This document shows positions 10,878-17,905 of a stretch of 64,000 nucleotides of DNA, piece by piece; within the stretch, counting starts at the first letter, position 1, and every line of letters begins with the position of its first letter. The notes beneath the pieces were generated by a model, which was not told the origin of the DNA, made no database searches, and was given only the letters and a program-made list of their open reading frames with translations. This stretch comes from Pseudomonas paeninsulae (GTDB taxonomy: Bacteria; Pseudomonadota; Gammaproteobacteria; Pseudomonadales; Pseudomonadaceae): positions 2,530,501 through 2,594,500 of the forward strand of contig NZ_CP141799.1 of the NCBI RefSeq assembly GCF_035621475.1. Reading direction: 5' to 3'. The position numbers and the translations under genes are program-made.

Positions 10878-11059
10878 CTCAGAGGTTGTGAAAATATCGA
10901 GCGCCGTCGCGAGACCGTCTCCAGGCGTTCGCGGCAAGGCGCACTGCGTGAAAAGCAGGGGAGTTTAGTGAGCTAAATGACCCTGCTTTTCACGTAGCGC
11001 AACACCGCAGCGGGCGTTTGGAGGCGGCCGCAGTAGGTGAGAGTTTTTTCACAGACTCT
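10878..11059 (+). repeat. MITE-like palindromic element, copy A
   Basis: About 182 bp with terminal inverted repeats (left CTCAGAGGTTGTGAAAA; right end TTTTTTCACAGACTCT). It is a near full-length imperfect palindrome: GAGACCGTCTCCAGGCGTTCGCGGC on the left mirrors GGGCGTTTGGAGGCGGCCGCAGT on the right, and the centre holds GTTTAGTGAGCTAAAT between ends of a GTGAAAAGCAGGG/CCCTGCTTTTCAC stem. The copy at 17601-17775 is nearly the same in inverse orientation. It lies between the DnrP-like gene and dnr. Confidence 0.85.
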
Positions 11060-11090
11060 CTTTGTTCGCGCAGACGCGAAGACAGGCATT

Positions 11091-11774
11091 TCACTCGAAC
11101 TGCTCCAGGCGCAGGCGATCGATAATGCTGATCTGACGGCCTTCCTGGGTGATGATTTCCTCGTCGATCAGGCGGCGCATGATCCGTGAGAAGGTCTCCG
11201 GCTGGATCGACAGGTGGCCGGCAATCAACTGCTTGGCCATCGGCAACTCGAAGCTGTTGCCGCTGTCTGGCAGTCGTGCAAGCTGAGTGATCAGGTAGCG
11301 CACCACGCGGTGGGTGGCGTTTTTCAGCGACAGCGTTTCGATCTCGTTGACCCGCTGGTGCAGGCGCACGCAGAGCTTGCCGAGCAGGGCAAAGGGCAGC
11401 CGGCTATTGCTCTCGAGCAGACGCATATAGGTGCTGTTGGCGATGCGGTAGAGCTGAGTAGGGCATACCGCCTCGGCCGAGGCGACGTAATTGGGCGTGT
11501 CCATCAGCATCATGGCTTCGGCAAAGGTCTGCCGATTGCCGATGACCTCGAACACCTTCTCCTGCCCATCCGGGGTCAGGCGGTAGATCTTCACCGCGCC
11601 GGCGATCACGAAATAGAACGAGTGGGCCGGTTCGCCCTGACGGAACAGTGGCTCGCCCTTGTCGATGCTGAGCAGTTGACTGGTGCTCATCAGTTCATCC
11701 ATCTGCTCTTCGTTCAACGGCTCGAACAAATGGTGACTGCGAAGAATCTGGTGATGAACGCGATGAAGCACCAT
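11091..11774 (-). CDS. dnr: Dnr, Crp/Fnr-family NO-responsive regulator of denitrification
   Basis: A 227-residue regulator with an N-terminal cyclic-nucleotide-like sensory beta-barrel (about residues 15-120, FRQGEPAHSFYFVIAGAVKIYRL), a dimerisation helix (LHQRVNEIETLSLKNATHR) and a C-terminal HTH with recognition helix SIQPETFSRIMRRL, the E-SR pattern used by FNR-type proteins on TTGAT half-sites. The four N-terminal cysteines of FNR/Anr are absent, which separates Dnr from oxygen-sensing Anr; Dnr senses NO through haem. It strongly resembles P. aeruginosa DNR in sequence and length. The start at 11774 has AGGA 9 nt upstream; longer in-frame starts would add non-homologous sequence. Confidence 0.95.
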   Translation of the reverse strand: MVLHRVHHQILRSHHLFEPLNEEQMDELMSTSQLLSIDKGEPLFRQGEPAHSFYFVIAGAVKIYRLTPDGQEKVFEVIGNRQTFAEAMMLMDTPNYVASAEAVCPTQLYRIANSTYMRLLESNSRLPFALLGKLCVRLHQRVNEIETLSLKNATHRVVRYLITQLARLPDSGNSFELPMAKQLIAGHLSIQPETFSRIMRRLIDEEIITQEGRQISIIDRLRLEQFE

Positions 11775-11914
11775 AGAAGACATCCTGATTGTTTGGCGTA
11801 AAGATCGGCCCCGAGCGGCCTGGAGTCTGGCCCTGTGCGTGACGGGCTGACGACTCGGTCTTGGGCGAGTGATAGAGGTTATATCAGACAGCCCAGATGG
11901 CGGACTGTTGCAAC

Positions 11915-12427
11915 TCAATGCTGCACGGGAAGAGCCAGCGCCTGCGCAGCAGGATCGTCGAACAGCTGCGGATAGCGGTTCAGTGTAGTCACCACTTGCA
12001 GCATGGCCTGCTCACGGCGGCCATTGGTACGCAGGGCTTCGCTGCCCTGCAGCAGTTCGCCGAACAGGCCATGCAGGGTAGCATCAGCTTGTTCCGGCAG
12101 GGCGCAATGGCTGACCATCGAGGCAATCTCGGCTTCGATGGTCTGTGCCAGTTCGTTGGCCTGAGCGTTGCCGATCGGTGCCTGAGTGGTCGGAAGCGCC
12201 TGCTCAACCGCTTTGCGGATGTGCGCCATGCCCTCACGCAAGGGTTGATCGGTGGCCCATTTCTGCCCCTGCGGCGGCAGTTGCTGAGGCTCGCTGGCGC
12301 CGTGCTGGTGATCGCCGCTGGCGGCCAGCACCGTGCCGGTGGCGAAACTCAAGGCAAGGCCGCTGGCCATGGCCAATACCGAGGTCAGGACCAGGTACCA
12401 AGCTAGCGGTTGCAGAATTTTCTTCAT
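11915..12427 (-). CDS. Exported protein of the dnr region (DnrO-like), function unknown
   Basis: A 170-residue protein with a signal peptide or anchor (residues 1-35, MKKILQPLAWYLVLTSVLAMA...), then a short His-containing stretch (SGDHQHGASEP) and a mostly helical domain beginning KWATDQPLREGMAHIR. That motif recurs in exported proteins near metal-resistance and denitrification genes (sometimes called DnrO, from memory). The histidines hint at metal binding, but that is inference. A gene of similar size lies between norD and dnr in P. aeruginosa. The start follows a GGAGAC-type site. No Anr box was found in its upstream gap. Confidence 0.7.
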   Translation of the reverse strand: MKKILQPLAWYLVLTSVLAMASGLALSFATGTVLAASGDHQHGASEPQQLPPQGQKWATDQPLREGMAHIRKAVEQALPTTQAPIGNAQANELAQTIEAEIASMVSHCALPEQADATLHGLFGELLQGSEALRTNGRREQAMLQVVTTLNRYPQLFDDPAAQALALPVQH

Positions 12428-12583
12428 GGAGACTCCCTGCATGGCGGTCATGCAACGCGTGTCGCGGTTATGGATAACTATCCTTAGCAAGCCGCGTGCC
12501 ATCTGCAATTCATTGAATTTAAAGGTTTTAATGAGTGGTCATGGTGAATATGACTATGCGCGGATAGGGTTATAAATACCTTT

Positions 12584-12600
12584 AGGGTTTTTTTAACCCT
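12584..12600 (-). terminator. Short hairpin AGGGTT-N5-AACCCT downstream of the DGC-domain gene
   Basis: A six-base-pair stem with a five-base loop lies 19 nt past the stop at 12619 in the direction of transcription. The loop and flanks are A/T-rich, but the U-run is poor, so this is a weak terminator call. Confidence 0.35.
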
Positions 12601-12618
12601 GCATCCAGTGCATTCCAG

Positions 12619-13056
12619 TCAATCCGCCGCTGGCGCGGCCGTGCCTTGCTTCGGCGGCGATTGCGCAGCGCAGCCAGGGCCGGGTTGTTGCTCACGCAGG
12701 CGGGCGATGATGTGCTGCATGTCCTCGAACAACGCGTCGGCTTCTGCCGCGCTGCAATCTTCCCGATAGCGTTTACGCAGTCCCGAACTGCTGAGGGTGA
12801 TATGCACGTCGGCGCCTATGCCGTGTTGGGCCAGGCAGGCGCTGGCGCAGTGCAGCGGGCAGCCGTCGATGGCGAGGATCAGCCGCCCGGAGCGGGCCTT
12901 GCTCACCAGCGCCTGGACATGCCCGCCGACCCCGGCAATGCAGGACATTTCCGCCAGACCCGCACGATCCAGGCGCACCGCGAGGGTATTCGCCAGTTGC
13001 GCCACGTTGGAGCAGCCGGAGCAGGAGTAGACCAGGGGCTGGAGTGTCTTGGACAT
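12619..13056 (-). CDS. DGC-domain putative zinc-binding protein
   Basis: A 145-residue cytoplasmic protein whose core matches the DGC domain: CSGCSNV near residue 12-18, a central MSCIAGVGG, and the family signature DGCPLHCASACL at about 64-75. The conserved cysteines are thought to bind zinc or another metal. The C-terminal tail (last 25 residues) is Pro/Ala/Gln-rich and likely disordered. AAGGG precedes the ATG at 13056 by 9 nt. A good Anr/Dnr box at 13117-13130 is placed for about -41.5, which would make this gene a member of the denitrification regulon. Biochemical role unknown. Confidence 0.85.
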   Translation of the reverse strand: MSKTLQPLVYSCSGCSNVAQLANTLAVRLDRAGLAEMSCIAGVGGHVQALVSKARSGRLILAIDGCPLHCASACLAQHGIGADVHITLSSSGLRKRYREDCSAAEADALFEDMQHIIARLREQQPGPGCAAQSPPKQGTAAPAAD

Positions 13057-13116
13057 TGTGCACACCCTTCAAACGTCAAGAGGTCGTCTAGTTTGACGGC
13101 CGTGCAGCGGCTGACG

Positions 13117-13130
13117 TTGATTACGGTCAA
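13117..13130 (-). promoter_or_regulatory. Anr/Dnr box upstream of the DGC-domain gene
   Basis: TTGATTACGGTCAA matches TTGAT-N4-ATCAA with one substitution (GTCAA). Its centre is 67 nt upstream of the gene start, which allows a -41.5 promoter with a leader of about 26 nt. The -10 region (TAGACG) is only a modest match. Confidence 0.75.
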
Positions 13131-13148
13131 TTCTGCACGTATGGCTTG

Positions 13149-13826
13149 CTAGTCGTCGTAGTTGCTCAGCCCTGGTAGATCGATGATCTCGATGCGCCGA
13201 CGCTGCACGGCAATCACCCCGGCGTCGATCAGGCGATGAAGGATGCGCGAGAAGGTTTCTGGCTGGATGCCCAGCTTCGAGGCGATCAGCCGTTTCGGCA
13301 CATCGAGCATGATCACCCCGTTGCCTTCTTCGTGGGCCTGGACCAGAAAGCGCCTGACCCGGTGGCAGGCGTTAGCCAGGGTCAGGGTGTCGATCTCGTT
13401 CAATCGCTGGTGCAGGCGGATGCTCAGGGTGGCGAGAATATCCAGGCAGATGCTCGGGTGCTCTTCCAGCAGGCGTCGGTACTGTGGGCCGTGCAGGCTG
13501 GCCATCTGGCAGGTTTTCAGCGCGGTGGCGCTGACCGGGTAGTGCGGCACGCCGGTGAACAGCAGCGCCTCGGCAAAGGATTCGTCGGCGCGGATGATTT
13601 CCACCAGTTTTTCCTGGCCGTCGCAGACCACCCGATGCAGCTTCACCTGGCCGCTGAAGATGAAATAGAAGCGCTCGGCCTTGTCGCCCTGATGGAACAG
13701 CGAGGCGCCTGCAGGCAAGCGTTTGAGGTTGGCCGAGGCGCACACCTCCTGCAGTGCCGCCTCCGGCAGCCGGCTGAACAGGTGATGGCGGCGCAACTGT
13801 GCGACAAGTGATGGTTCGGTCAGCAT
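13149..13826 (-). CDS. Second Dnr-type Crp/Fnr regulator (DnrS-like)
   Basis: A 225-residue Crp/Fnr regulator built like Dnr: sensory barrel (LFHQGDKAERFYFIFSGQVKLHRV), dimer helix (RLHQRLNEIDTLTLANACHR) and HTH with recognition helix GIQPETFSRILHRL, so it should read the same TTGAT half-sites. It lacks the N-terminal cysteine cluster of FNR/Anr. P. stutzeri carries several Dnr paralogues (DnrD, DnrE, DnrS); which of these it corresponds to cannot be decided here. The start at 13826 gives a Dnr-like N-terminus (MLTEPSLVAQLRRHHLF). A near-consensus box upstream suggests auto- or cross-regulation. Confidence 0.88.
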   Translation of the reverse strand: MLTEPSLVAQLRRHHLFSRLPEAALQEVCASANLKRLPAGASLFHQGDKAERFYFIFSGQVKLHRVVCDGQEKLVEIIRADESFAEALLFTGVPHYPVSATALKTCQMASLHGPQYRRLLEEHPSICLDILATLSIRLHQRLNEIDTLTLANACHRVRRFLVQAHEEGNGVIMLDVPKRLIASKLGIQPETFSRILHRLIDAGVIAVQRRRIEIIDLPGLSNYDD

Positions 13827-13895
13827 GGTCTCTCCCACAACGCAGCTCGGGATTGCTCGGATATACATGCTAGAAGGTCGGCAGTCGGGGCTTCC

Positions 13896-13909
13896 TTGAT
13901 TTCAAACAA
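13896..13909 (-). promoter_or_regulatory. Anr/Dnr-like box upstream of the second Dnr-type regulator
   Basis: TTGATTTCAAACAA has one intact half-site and one degenerate half-site (AACAA for ATCAA). On this strand a TAGCAT hexamer at 13867-13872 stands where a -10 element belongs for a box at -41.5, giving a leader of about 35 nt. Confidence 0.6.
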
Positions 13910-13954
13910 GTCTAGGCGCGACGGGCCGGGCGATCCGTGAGGAGGGCGTAAGAC

Positions 13955-15328
13955 TCAACTCCAACCCCAGAACTGCAGCCACCAGCCATAGCCGACCCAG
14001 GCTGAGCCCAGCAGCAGGCAGCAAAACGCCGCAAGCCGCTTCAGCCCCTGGGCGCCATGCCGGCCGAGCACCTGCCAGCCTAGCCACAGACTCCAGGCAA
14101 TCGCACCCGCGAGCAGGCTGGCACGAGCCGGTTGTGCCCACGTCAGGGCCAGGCCCTCGTAACGCAACAGCTTGACGGTGGTGGCGCTGAGGCCGAGGAA
14201 CAGCCCGCTGGCACCGAGCGGGATCAGGCTCAACGCCAGGTGCTCGAAGACGTTGCCGGTACGCGACACCAGCAAGCCCGCCGCCCGCAGCAGCAGCCAC
14301 AGACCGCCACCGAGCAGTAGCGAGCTGGCACACAGGTAAAACAGGATCAGCAGGCCATCGAGCCAGCTGAACAGGTCGTTGGCTTGTGGGTAATGGGTCA
14401 GCAACCACCAGGGCGCATCGGTCTGCAGCAGCCCGTAGCTATCGTGCTCGACCAGCCAGGTGGCCGTTGCCTGTTTCAGGCTGACGAACCAGGGGCTGAG
14501 CGTCCATTGGAAGGCGCCCATGGCCAGGCCGATCACGCCGAACAGCAACAGGCTGCTGTCCCAGTGGCTATTGTGCTGGGTGCCGACGATCAGTACCTCG
14601 GCGTTCGGCGAGCGCGCGCTCAGCTGTACCGCACCGCGTTGCCCGCTGCAGCGGCCACAGGCGTGGCAGTCGGCGGCGCCCTGCATGCGGCGGATATCCA
14701 GCAGCGGCGCGCAATTGGGCGGCGGTTGCCGCGGTGGCGGGTTCTCCAGCCAGCGTTGTTCGTCGACCTTGTAGTGCAGCGGTGCGAGGCGGGCGAGCAG
14801 GGCGAACACGCCGCTGACCGGGCACAGGTAGCGGCACCAGATGCGCTTGCCGCGACCATAGAGAAAGCCCACCAGCATCGCCGCCAGGGTCGAGCCGCCG
14901 AGGATCAGCAAGGCCGCCTGGGCATAGTCGTAGACGCTGATCAGTTGGCCATAGACGGTGGTGAGGATGAACGCCAGGGTCGGCCAGCCGCCCCAGCGGA
15001 TCCAGCGCGGTGTGCCGCGACCCAGGCCGCGCCAGCTAATCCATTCACTGAGCGCGCCTTCGGGGCAGAGCACCCCGCACCAGAGCCGGCCGAACAGCAC
15101 GATCGACAGCAGCACGAACGGCCACCAGACGCCCCAGAAAATGAACTGGGCCAGCAGCGTCAGGTTGTCGAGAATGCGTGCCTGGCTGGACGGCAACGGC
15201 AGCAGCGCCGGCAGTACCAGCAACACGCAATAGAACGCCACGACCGCCCATTGCACGCCGCGAATCAGCCGCGCATGCCGGCGCAGGGCGTCACCCAGGT
15301 CGGCCAGCAGGCTGTTCAGTGGACGCAT
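13955..15328 (-). CDS. FtrD-like polytopic 4Fe-4S ferredoxin-type membrane protein
   Basis: A 457-residue membrane protein of the NosR/NapH/CcoG-like [4Fe-4S] group. Two cysteine clusters follow transmembrane helices (LWCGVLCPEGALSEW and IWCRYLCPVSGVF), and a third Cys-rich stretch CHACGRCS lies near residue 220. The C-terminal half has four to five more helices. In the FtrABCD ferrous iron uptake system of Bordetella and Brucella, FtrD is such a protein, thought to feed or remove electrons during iron oxidation and permeation. It overlaps ftrC by 13 nt and ends the operon. Its resemblance to NosR is by domain only. Confidence 0.82.
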   Translation of the reverse strand: MRPLNSLLADLGDALRRHARLIRGVQWAVVAFYCVLLVLPALLPLPSSQARILDNLTLLAQFIFWGVWWPFVLLSIVLFGRLWCGVLCPEGALSEWISWRGLGRGTPRWIRWGGWPTLAFILTTVYGQLISVYDYAQAALLILGGSTLAAMLVGFLYGRGKRIWCRYLCPVSGVFALLARLAPLHYKVDEQRWLENPPPRQPPPNCAPLLDIRRMQGAADCHACGRCSGQRGAVQLSARSPNAEVLIVGTQHNSHWDSSLLLFGVIGLAMGAFQWTLSPWFVSLKQATATWLVEHDSYGLLQTDAPWWLLTHYPQANDLFSWLDGLLILFYLCASSLLLGGGLWLLLRAAGLLVSRTGNVFEHLALSLIPLGASGLFLGLSATTVKLLRYEGLALTWAQPARASLLAGAIAWSLWLGWQVLGRHGAQGLKRLAAFCCLLLGSAWVGYGWWLQFWGWS

Positions 15329-16170
15329 GGCGATACGGTGGGCGCGGTGCGCCGCAACCAGAATGCGACCAGCAGCCAATAGCCGGCCAGGACGGCGACC
15401 GTGGCCAGGGAGGGCATGGCGCGATAACCGGCAAAGTTGGCCAATACCGAGCCCAGCCCCGCCGCATCATCGAGGCCGGCGGAGGTGTCCCAGAGGGCAT
15501 CGCCGAACCAGCCGTAGACCTGCTCGGGCAGCTCCAGGGCCATTAACTGACCGCTGATGCGGTCGAGCCCGGCGATCAACATGGACGCACCGAGCAACAG
15601 CAACACGATCTCGCTGAAGCCGAAGAAATGCCGCCAGGAAACCAGCCGGCTGCCGGCCTGCAACAGCATGAAGGTCAGCAGCGCCAGACCGAGGCCAGCC
15701 GCTCCGCCGAGGGCGAACTGCCAGAGTGCGGCGCCTTGCTTGTGCACGCCCAGGCCATAGAGGAAGACCACGGTCTCGCTGCCTTCGCGGCCGACCGCGA
15801 GCATGGCCAGGAGCAGTAGGCCGAGGCCGCCGTTGCGCTGCAGGTGGCTGTCGGCCGCCTGTTGCAGGTTTTGTTTGAGGCTGCGGCCATGCCGGCGCAT
15901 CCAGCCGACCATCTGCAGGATCAGCCCGCTGGCCAGCAGTACCAAGCCCGCCTGGAACCACTCGCCGGCGGACCCTGCCAACCATTCACCAGCGAACAGG
16001 ATGGTCAGCGCCAGCGCCCCCGACAGCAGCAGGCCCAGGGCCACGCCACTCCAGAGCAAGGTCATGGCGCGGCCCCGCTCAGCCTGCTGGTTGATCCAGG
16101 CATGCAGGATACCGATGACCAGCAGGGCCTCGATGCTTTCCCGCCAGACGATAAACAGCGACTGATTCAT
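15316..16170 (-). CDS. FtrC, FTR1-family iron permease
   Basis: A 284-residue permease with seven hydrophobic segments. It has both iron-binding RExxE motifs that define the FTR1/OFeT family: RESIE at about residues 10-14 in the first helix and REGSE at about 128-132. It would move iron across the inner membrane after oxidation by periplasmic partners. It lies between the cupredoxin and the ferredoxin-type gene and overlaps the latter by 13 nt, a layout characteristic of FtrABCD. Confidence 0.92.
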   Translation of the reverse strand: MNQSLFIVWRESIEALLVIGILHAWINQQAERGRAMTLLWSGVALGLLLSGALALTILFAGEWLAGSAGEWFQAGLVLLASGLILQMVGWMRRHGRSLKQNLQQAADSHLQRNGGLGLLLLAMLAVGREGSETVVFLYGLGVHKQGAALWQFALGGAAGLGLALLTFMLLQAGSRLVSWRHFFGFSEIVLLLLGASMLIAGLDRISGQLMALELPEQVYGWFGDALWDTSAGLDDAAGLGSVLANFAGYRAMPSLATVAVLAGYWLLVAFWLRRTAPTVSPCVH

Positions 16171-16194
16171 TGCAATACTCCCGGTGCAGCAGCT

Positions 16195-16527
16195 TCATTG
16201 GGCGACGATGGCGCCTTCGGCGAGCTCGCGGTGGAATTCGTCGAAGAACGGGTAGCGGCCAGGCCTGAGTGGATGGATCACCACGAACGAGCTGACCCCG
16301 GGTGACAAGACCTTCTCCACGCGCAGCGGCGTGCTCTCGAACTCCGCCGGGCCCTGTCCCTGGTTGTGCAGCACGATCTTGAAGCGTTGGCCTGCGGGCA
16401 CTTCGAGGACCGGCGGGCTGAAGTGACCATCGCGAATCTCCAGTTGGTAGGTCGGCAGGCTGGCGGCGCTGGTGCACAGGGGCAGCCCGAGGGCCACTCC
16501 CAGCAGGACGAGCAGGAAACGGGGCAT
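16195..16527 (-). CDS. FtrB, cupredoxin-domain periplasmic protein
   Basis: A 110-residue exported protein with a signal peptide (residues 1-21, TSAASL cleavage region) and a cupredoxin-like beta-sandwich (YQLEIRDGHFSPPVLEVPAGQRFKIVLHN). The C-terminal copper-loop region reads GRYPFFDEFHRE and lacks the usual Cys, as in the cupredoxin_1 proteins found beside FTR1 permeases. Proposed role: ferroxidase-type partner of P19/FtrA in ferrous iron import. It lies 24 nt upstream of the permease gene and 18 nt downstream of the P19 gene. Confidence 0.85.
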   Translation of the reverse strand: MPRFLLVLLGVALGLPLCTSAASLPTYQLEIRDGHFSPPVLEVPAGQRFKIVLHNQGQGPAEFESTPLRVEKVLSPGVSSFVVIHPLRPGRYPFFDEFHRELAEGAIVAQ

Positions 16528-16545
16528 GGCGTTCTCCGGGGGGGC

Positions 16546-17079
16546 TCAGTAACCGCCTTTCTTGCCGATGCCGGCATAGGTGAACTGGTAGTGCAGTTCA
16601 CAGCGCTCGAACCAGGGGGCGACACCGGTTTCCTTGTCGGTGTGACGGCCGAACATGGCGTGGCCACCGGCCGGGGGCAGGATGCTCAAGGTCAGCTGAT
16701 ACTTGCCCGGGCCGGACAGCTTGAGGTTGTCGCCATAGTGCGGGCCGTCGTTGGCAACCATGGCGTGGAAGTCGCCCTTGAGCTGCTCGTCGCTGCCTTG
16801 CTTGCGCAGCACGAAGGCGATGTTCAGGTAGGGCACGAAACTGCCTTCCTGGAAACCGTTCGGGTTGTTCTCCAGGGCGCTGATGTCAGCTTCCAGGTGT
16901 ACATCGGAGTCGGCGGCGGGGCGCATCATGCCCGGCGGATCCATCTCGATCGGTTGCAGGTACACGGCGCCAACCTCCAGGCCACCGCAGTGCTGGGGTT
17001 CGCCAATCGGGTATTCCTTGGCTTGGGCGAACGTAGCGACCAGCAGTAGGGCGAGTGAAAAGGGTAGTTGGGCGCGCAT
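16546..17079 (-). CDS. FtrA, P19/Tp34-family periplasmic iron-binding protein
   Basis: A 177-residue exported protein with a signal peptide (1-20, FAQA-KEYP). It has the P19 family features: GEPQHCGGLEVGAVYLQPIEMDPPGM near residues 27-52, DVHLEADISAL, and GPHYGDNLKL / GGHAMFGRHTD, which supply Met, Glu and His ligands for copper and iron. It is the periplasmic donor of the FtrABCD-type ferrous iron transporter and the first gene of the four-gene operon. A Fur-box-like sequence lies upstream. Confidence 0.92.
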   Translation of the reverse strand: MRAQLPFSLALLLVATFAQAKEYPIGEPQHCGGLEVGAVYLQPIEMDPPGMMRPAADSDVHLEADISALENNPNGFQEGSFVPYLNIAFVLRKQGSDEQLKGDFHAMVANDGPHYGDNLKLSGPGKYQLTLSILPPAGGHAMFGRHTDKETGVAPWFERCELHYQFTYAGIGKKGGY

Positions 17080-17140
17080 CGACGGTTTCCTCTGAGCAGT
17101 GGCGTGGTTGCGGCCTAGCTTAGGGAATCACAGATCAAAC

Positions 17141-17159
17141 AATAATGATTTGCATCAAG
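17141..17159 (-). promoter_or_regulatory. Possible Fur box upstream of the ftr operon
   Basis: Read on the minus strand, CTTGATGCAAATCATTATT shares about 12 of 19 positions with the Fur consensus, including an intact AATCATTAT half. It lies about 62-80 nt before the P19-gene start. Iron control of FtrABCD is expected, but this site alone is only suggestive. The rest of the 17080-17384 gap holds a CCTAACAGCCTGTCAA motif similar to the end of the 2284-2496 element and no recognised gene. Confidence 0.4.
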
Positions 17160-17384
17160 ATTCGGTTTGCTTGGCGAAATAGTTGCGCCAGATCAGCCTT
17201 GTGCCCACTACCAATGAAGAGGTATGGCGATTGGCCGGCAGTTGCTGGAACCTAACAGCCTGTCAAATCGGCTGCCTCTTCGCCGCGAACCCAAGCCCTG
17301 GCAGGCTCCTGGCGCACGTAGCCAGCGGAGCTGGCGAACCTTGGGTCGCGCATGGATGGACTGCCACCCAAGCAGGAACTGGAT

Positions 17385-17603
17385 ATGCACCACAAACAAC
17401 TCACAACCGCGACCCTGACTCGCCTGCATCAGAACCAGGTGGCGCTGGGAGAGGCCGTCTGGCTGTTGGCCAAGTGGATCGAGCAGCGCGGCTCGACGGA
17501 AGTGACACAGGCCGTGCAAGCGCAACTGCAGTTGTTGGCGATCAATTCGGCGGCGATCAACCAGGCTCTTGCCGAGTTGATCGACAGCCCCCTCAATAGC
17601 TGA
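17385..17603 (+). CDS. Small helical protein, unrecognised
   Basis: A 72-residue, Gln/Leu/Ala-rich, probably all-helical protein with no signal peptide, transmembrane helix or cysteines. The start at 17385 is preceded by AGGA at about 8 nt; an in-frame ATG at 17352 would add 11 residues. I do not recognise a family. Its stop codon TGA is also the first three bases of palindromic element copy B, so the element's arrival may have set or shortened the C-terminus. It stands alone, facing away from the divergent ftr operon. Confidence 0.5.
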   Translation: MHHKQLTTATLTRLHQNQVALGEAVWLLAKWIEQRGSTEVTQAVQAQLQLLAINSAAINQALAELIDSPLNS

Positions 17604-17775
17604 GAGGTTGCGAAAAAATTCCCACCTACTGCGACCGCCTCCAAGCGCCCGCTGCGGTGTTGCGCTACGTGAAAACTGGGGGGATTTAGCTCACTAAACT
17701 TTCACGCAGCGCGCCTTGCCGCGAACGCCTGGAGGCGGTCTCGCGACGGCGCTCGATATTTTCACATCCTCTGAG
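17601..17775 (-). repeat. MITE-like palindromic element, copy B (inverse of copy A)
   Basis: About 175 bp. Read on the minus strand it matches the element at 10878-11059 almost base for base from CTCAGAGG to the terminal CCTCTCAG, with a few substitutions and a small rearrangement at the centre around GTTTAGTGAGCTAAAT. Its terminal inverted repeats are CTCAGAGGATGTGAAAAT and CTGAGAGGTTGCGAAAAAA. No clear target duplication was seen. The remainder of the 17604-17905 gap shows nothing else. Confidence 0.85.
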
Positions 17776-17905
17776 ACGCCATCAATCGCTCCGATGGGTT
17801 ATCACCTGCCAGGGCCTGCTATCGTGCGAACTACTACTAGAGAGCAAAGACCCTGCAGAAAGTCTGGTGCCTGGTTAAGTCAGGCTCGCCAGCTGGAGCA
17901 TGATC

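Noticed and set aside
13074..13089. Additional Anr box near the DGC-domain gene start (TTGACGTTTGAA on the minus strand)
   Set aside because: Only the first half-site is intact; the second half does not match and the position would overlap the predicted leader.
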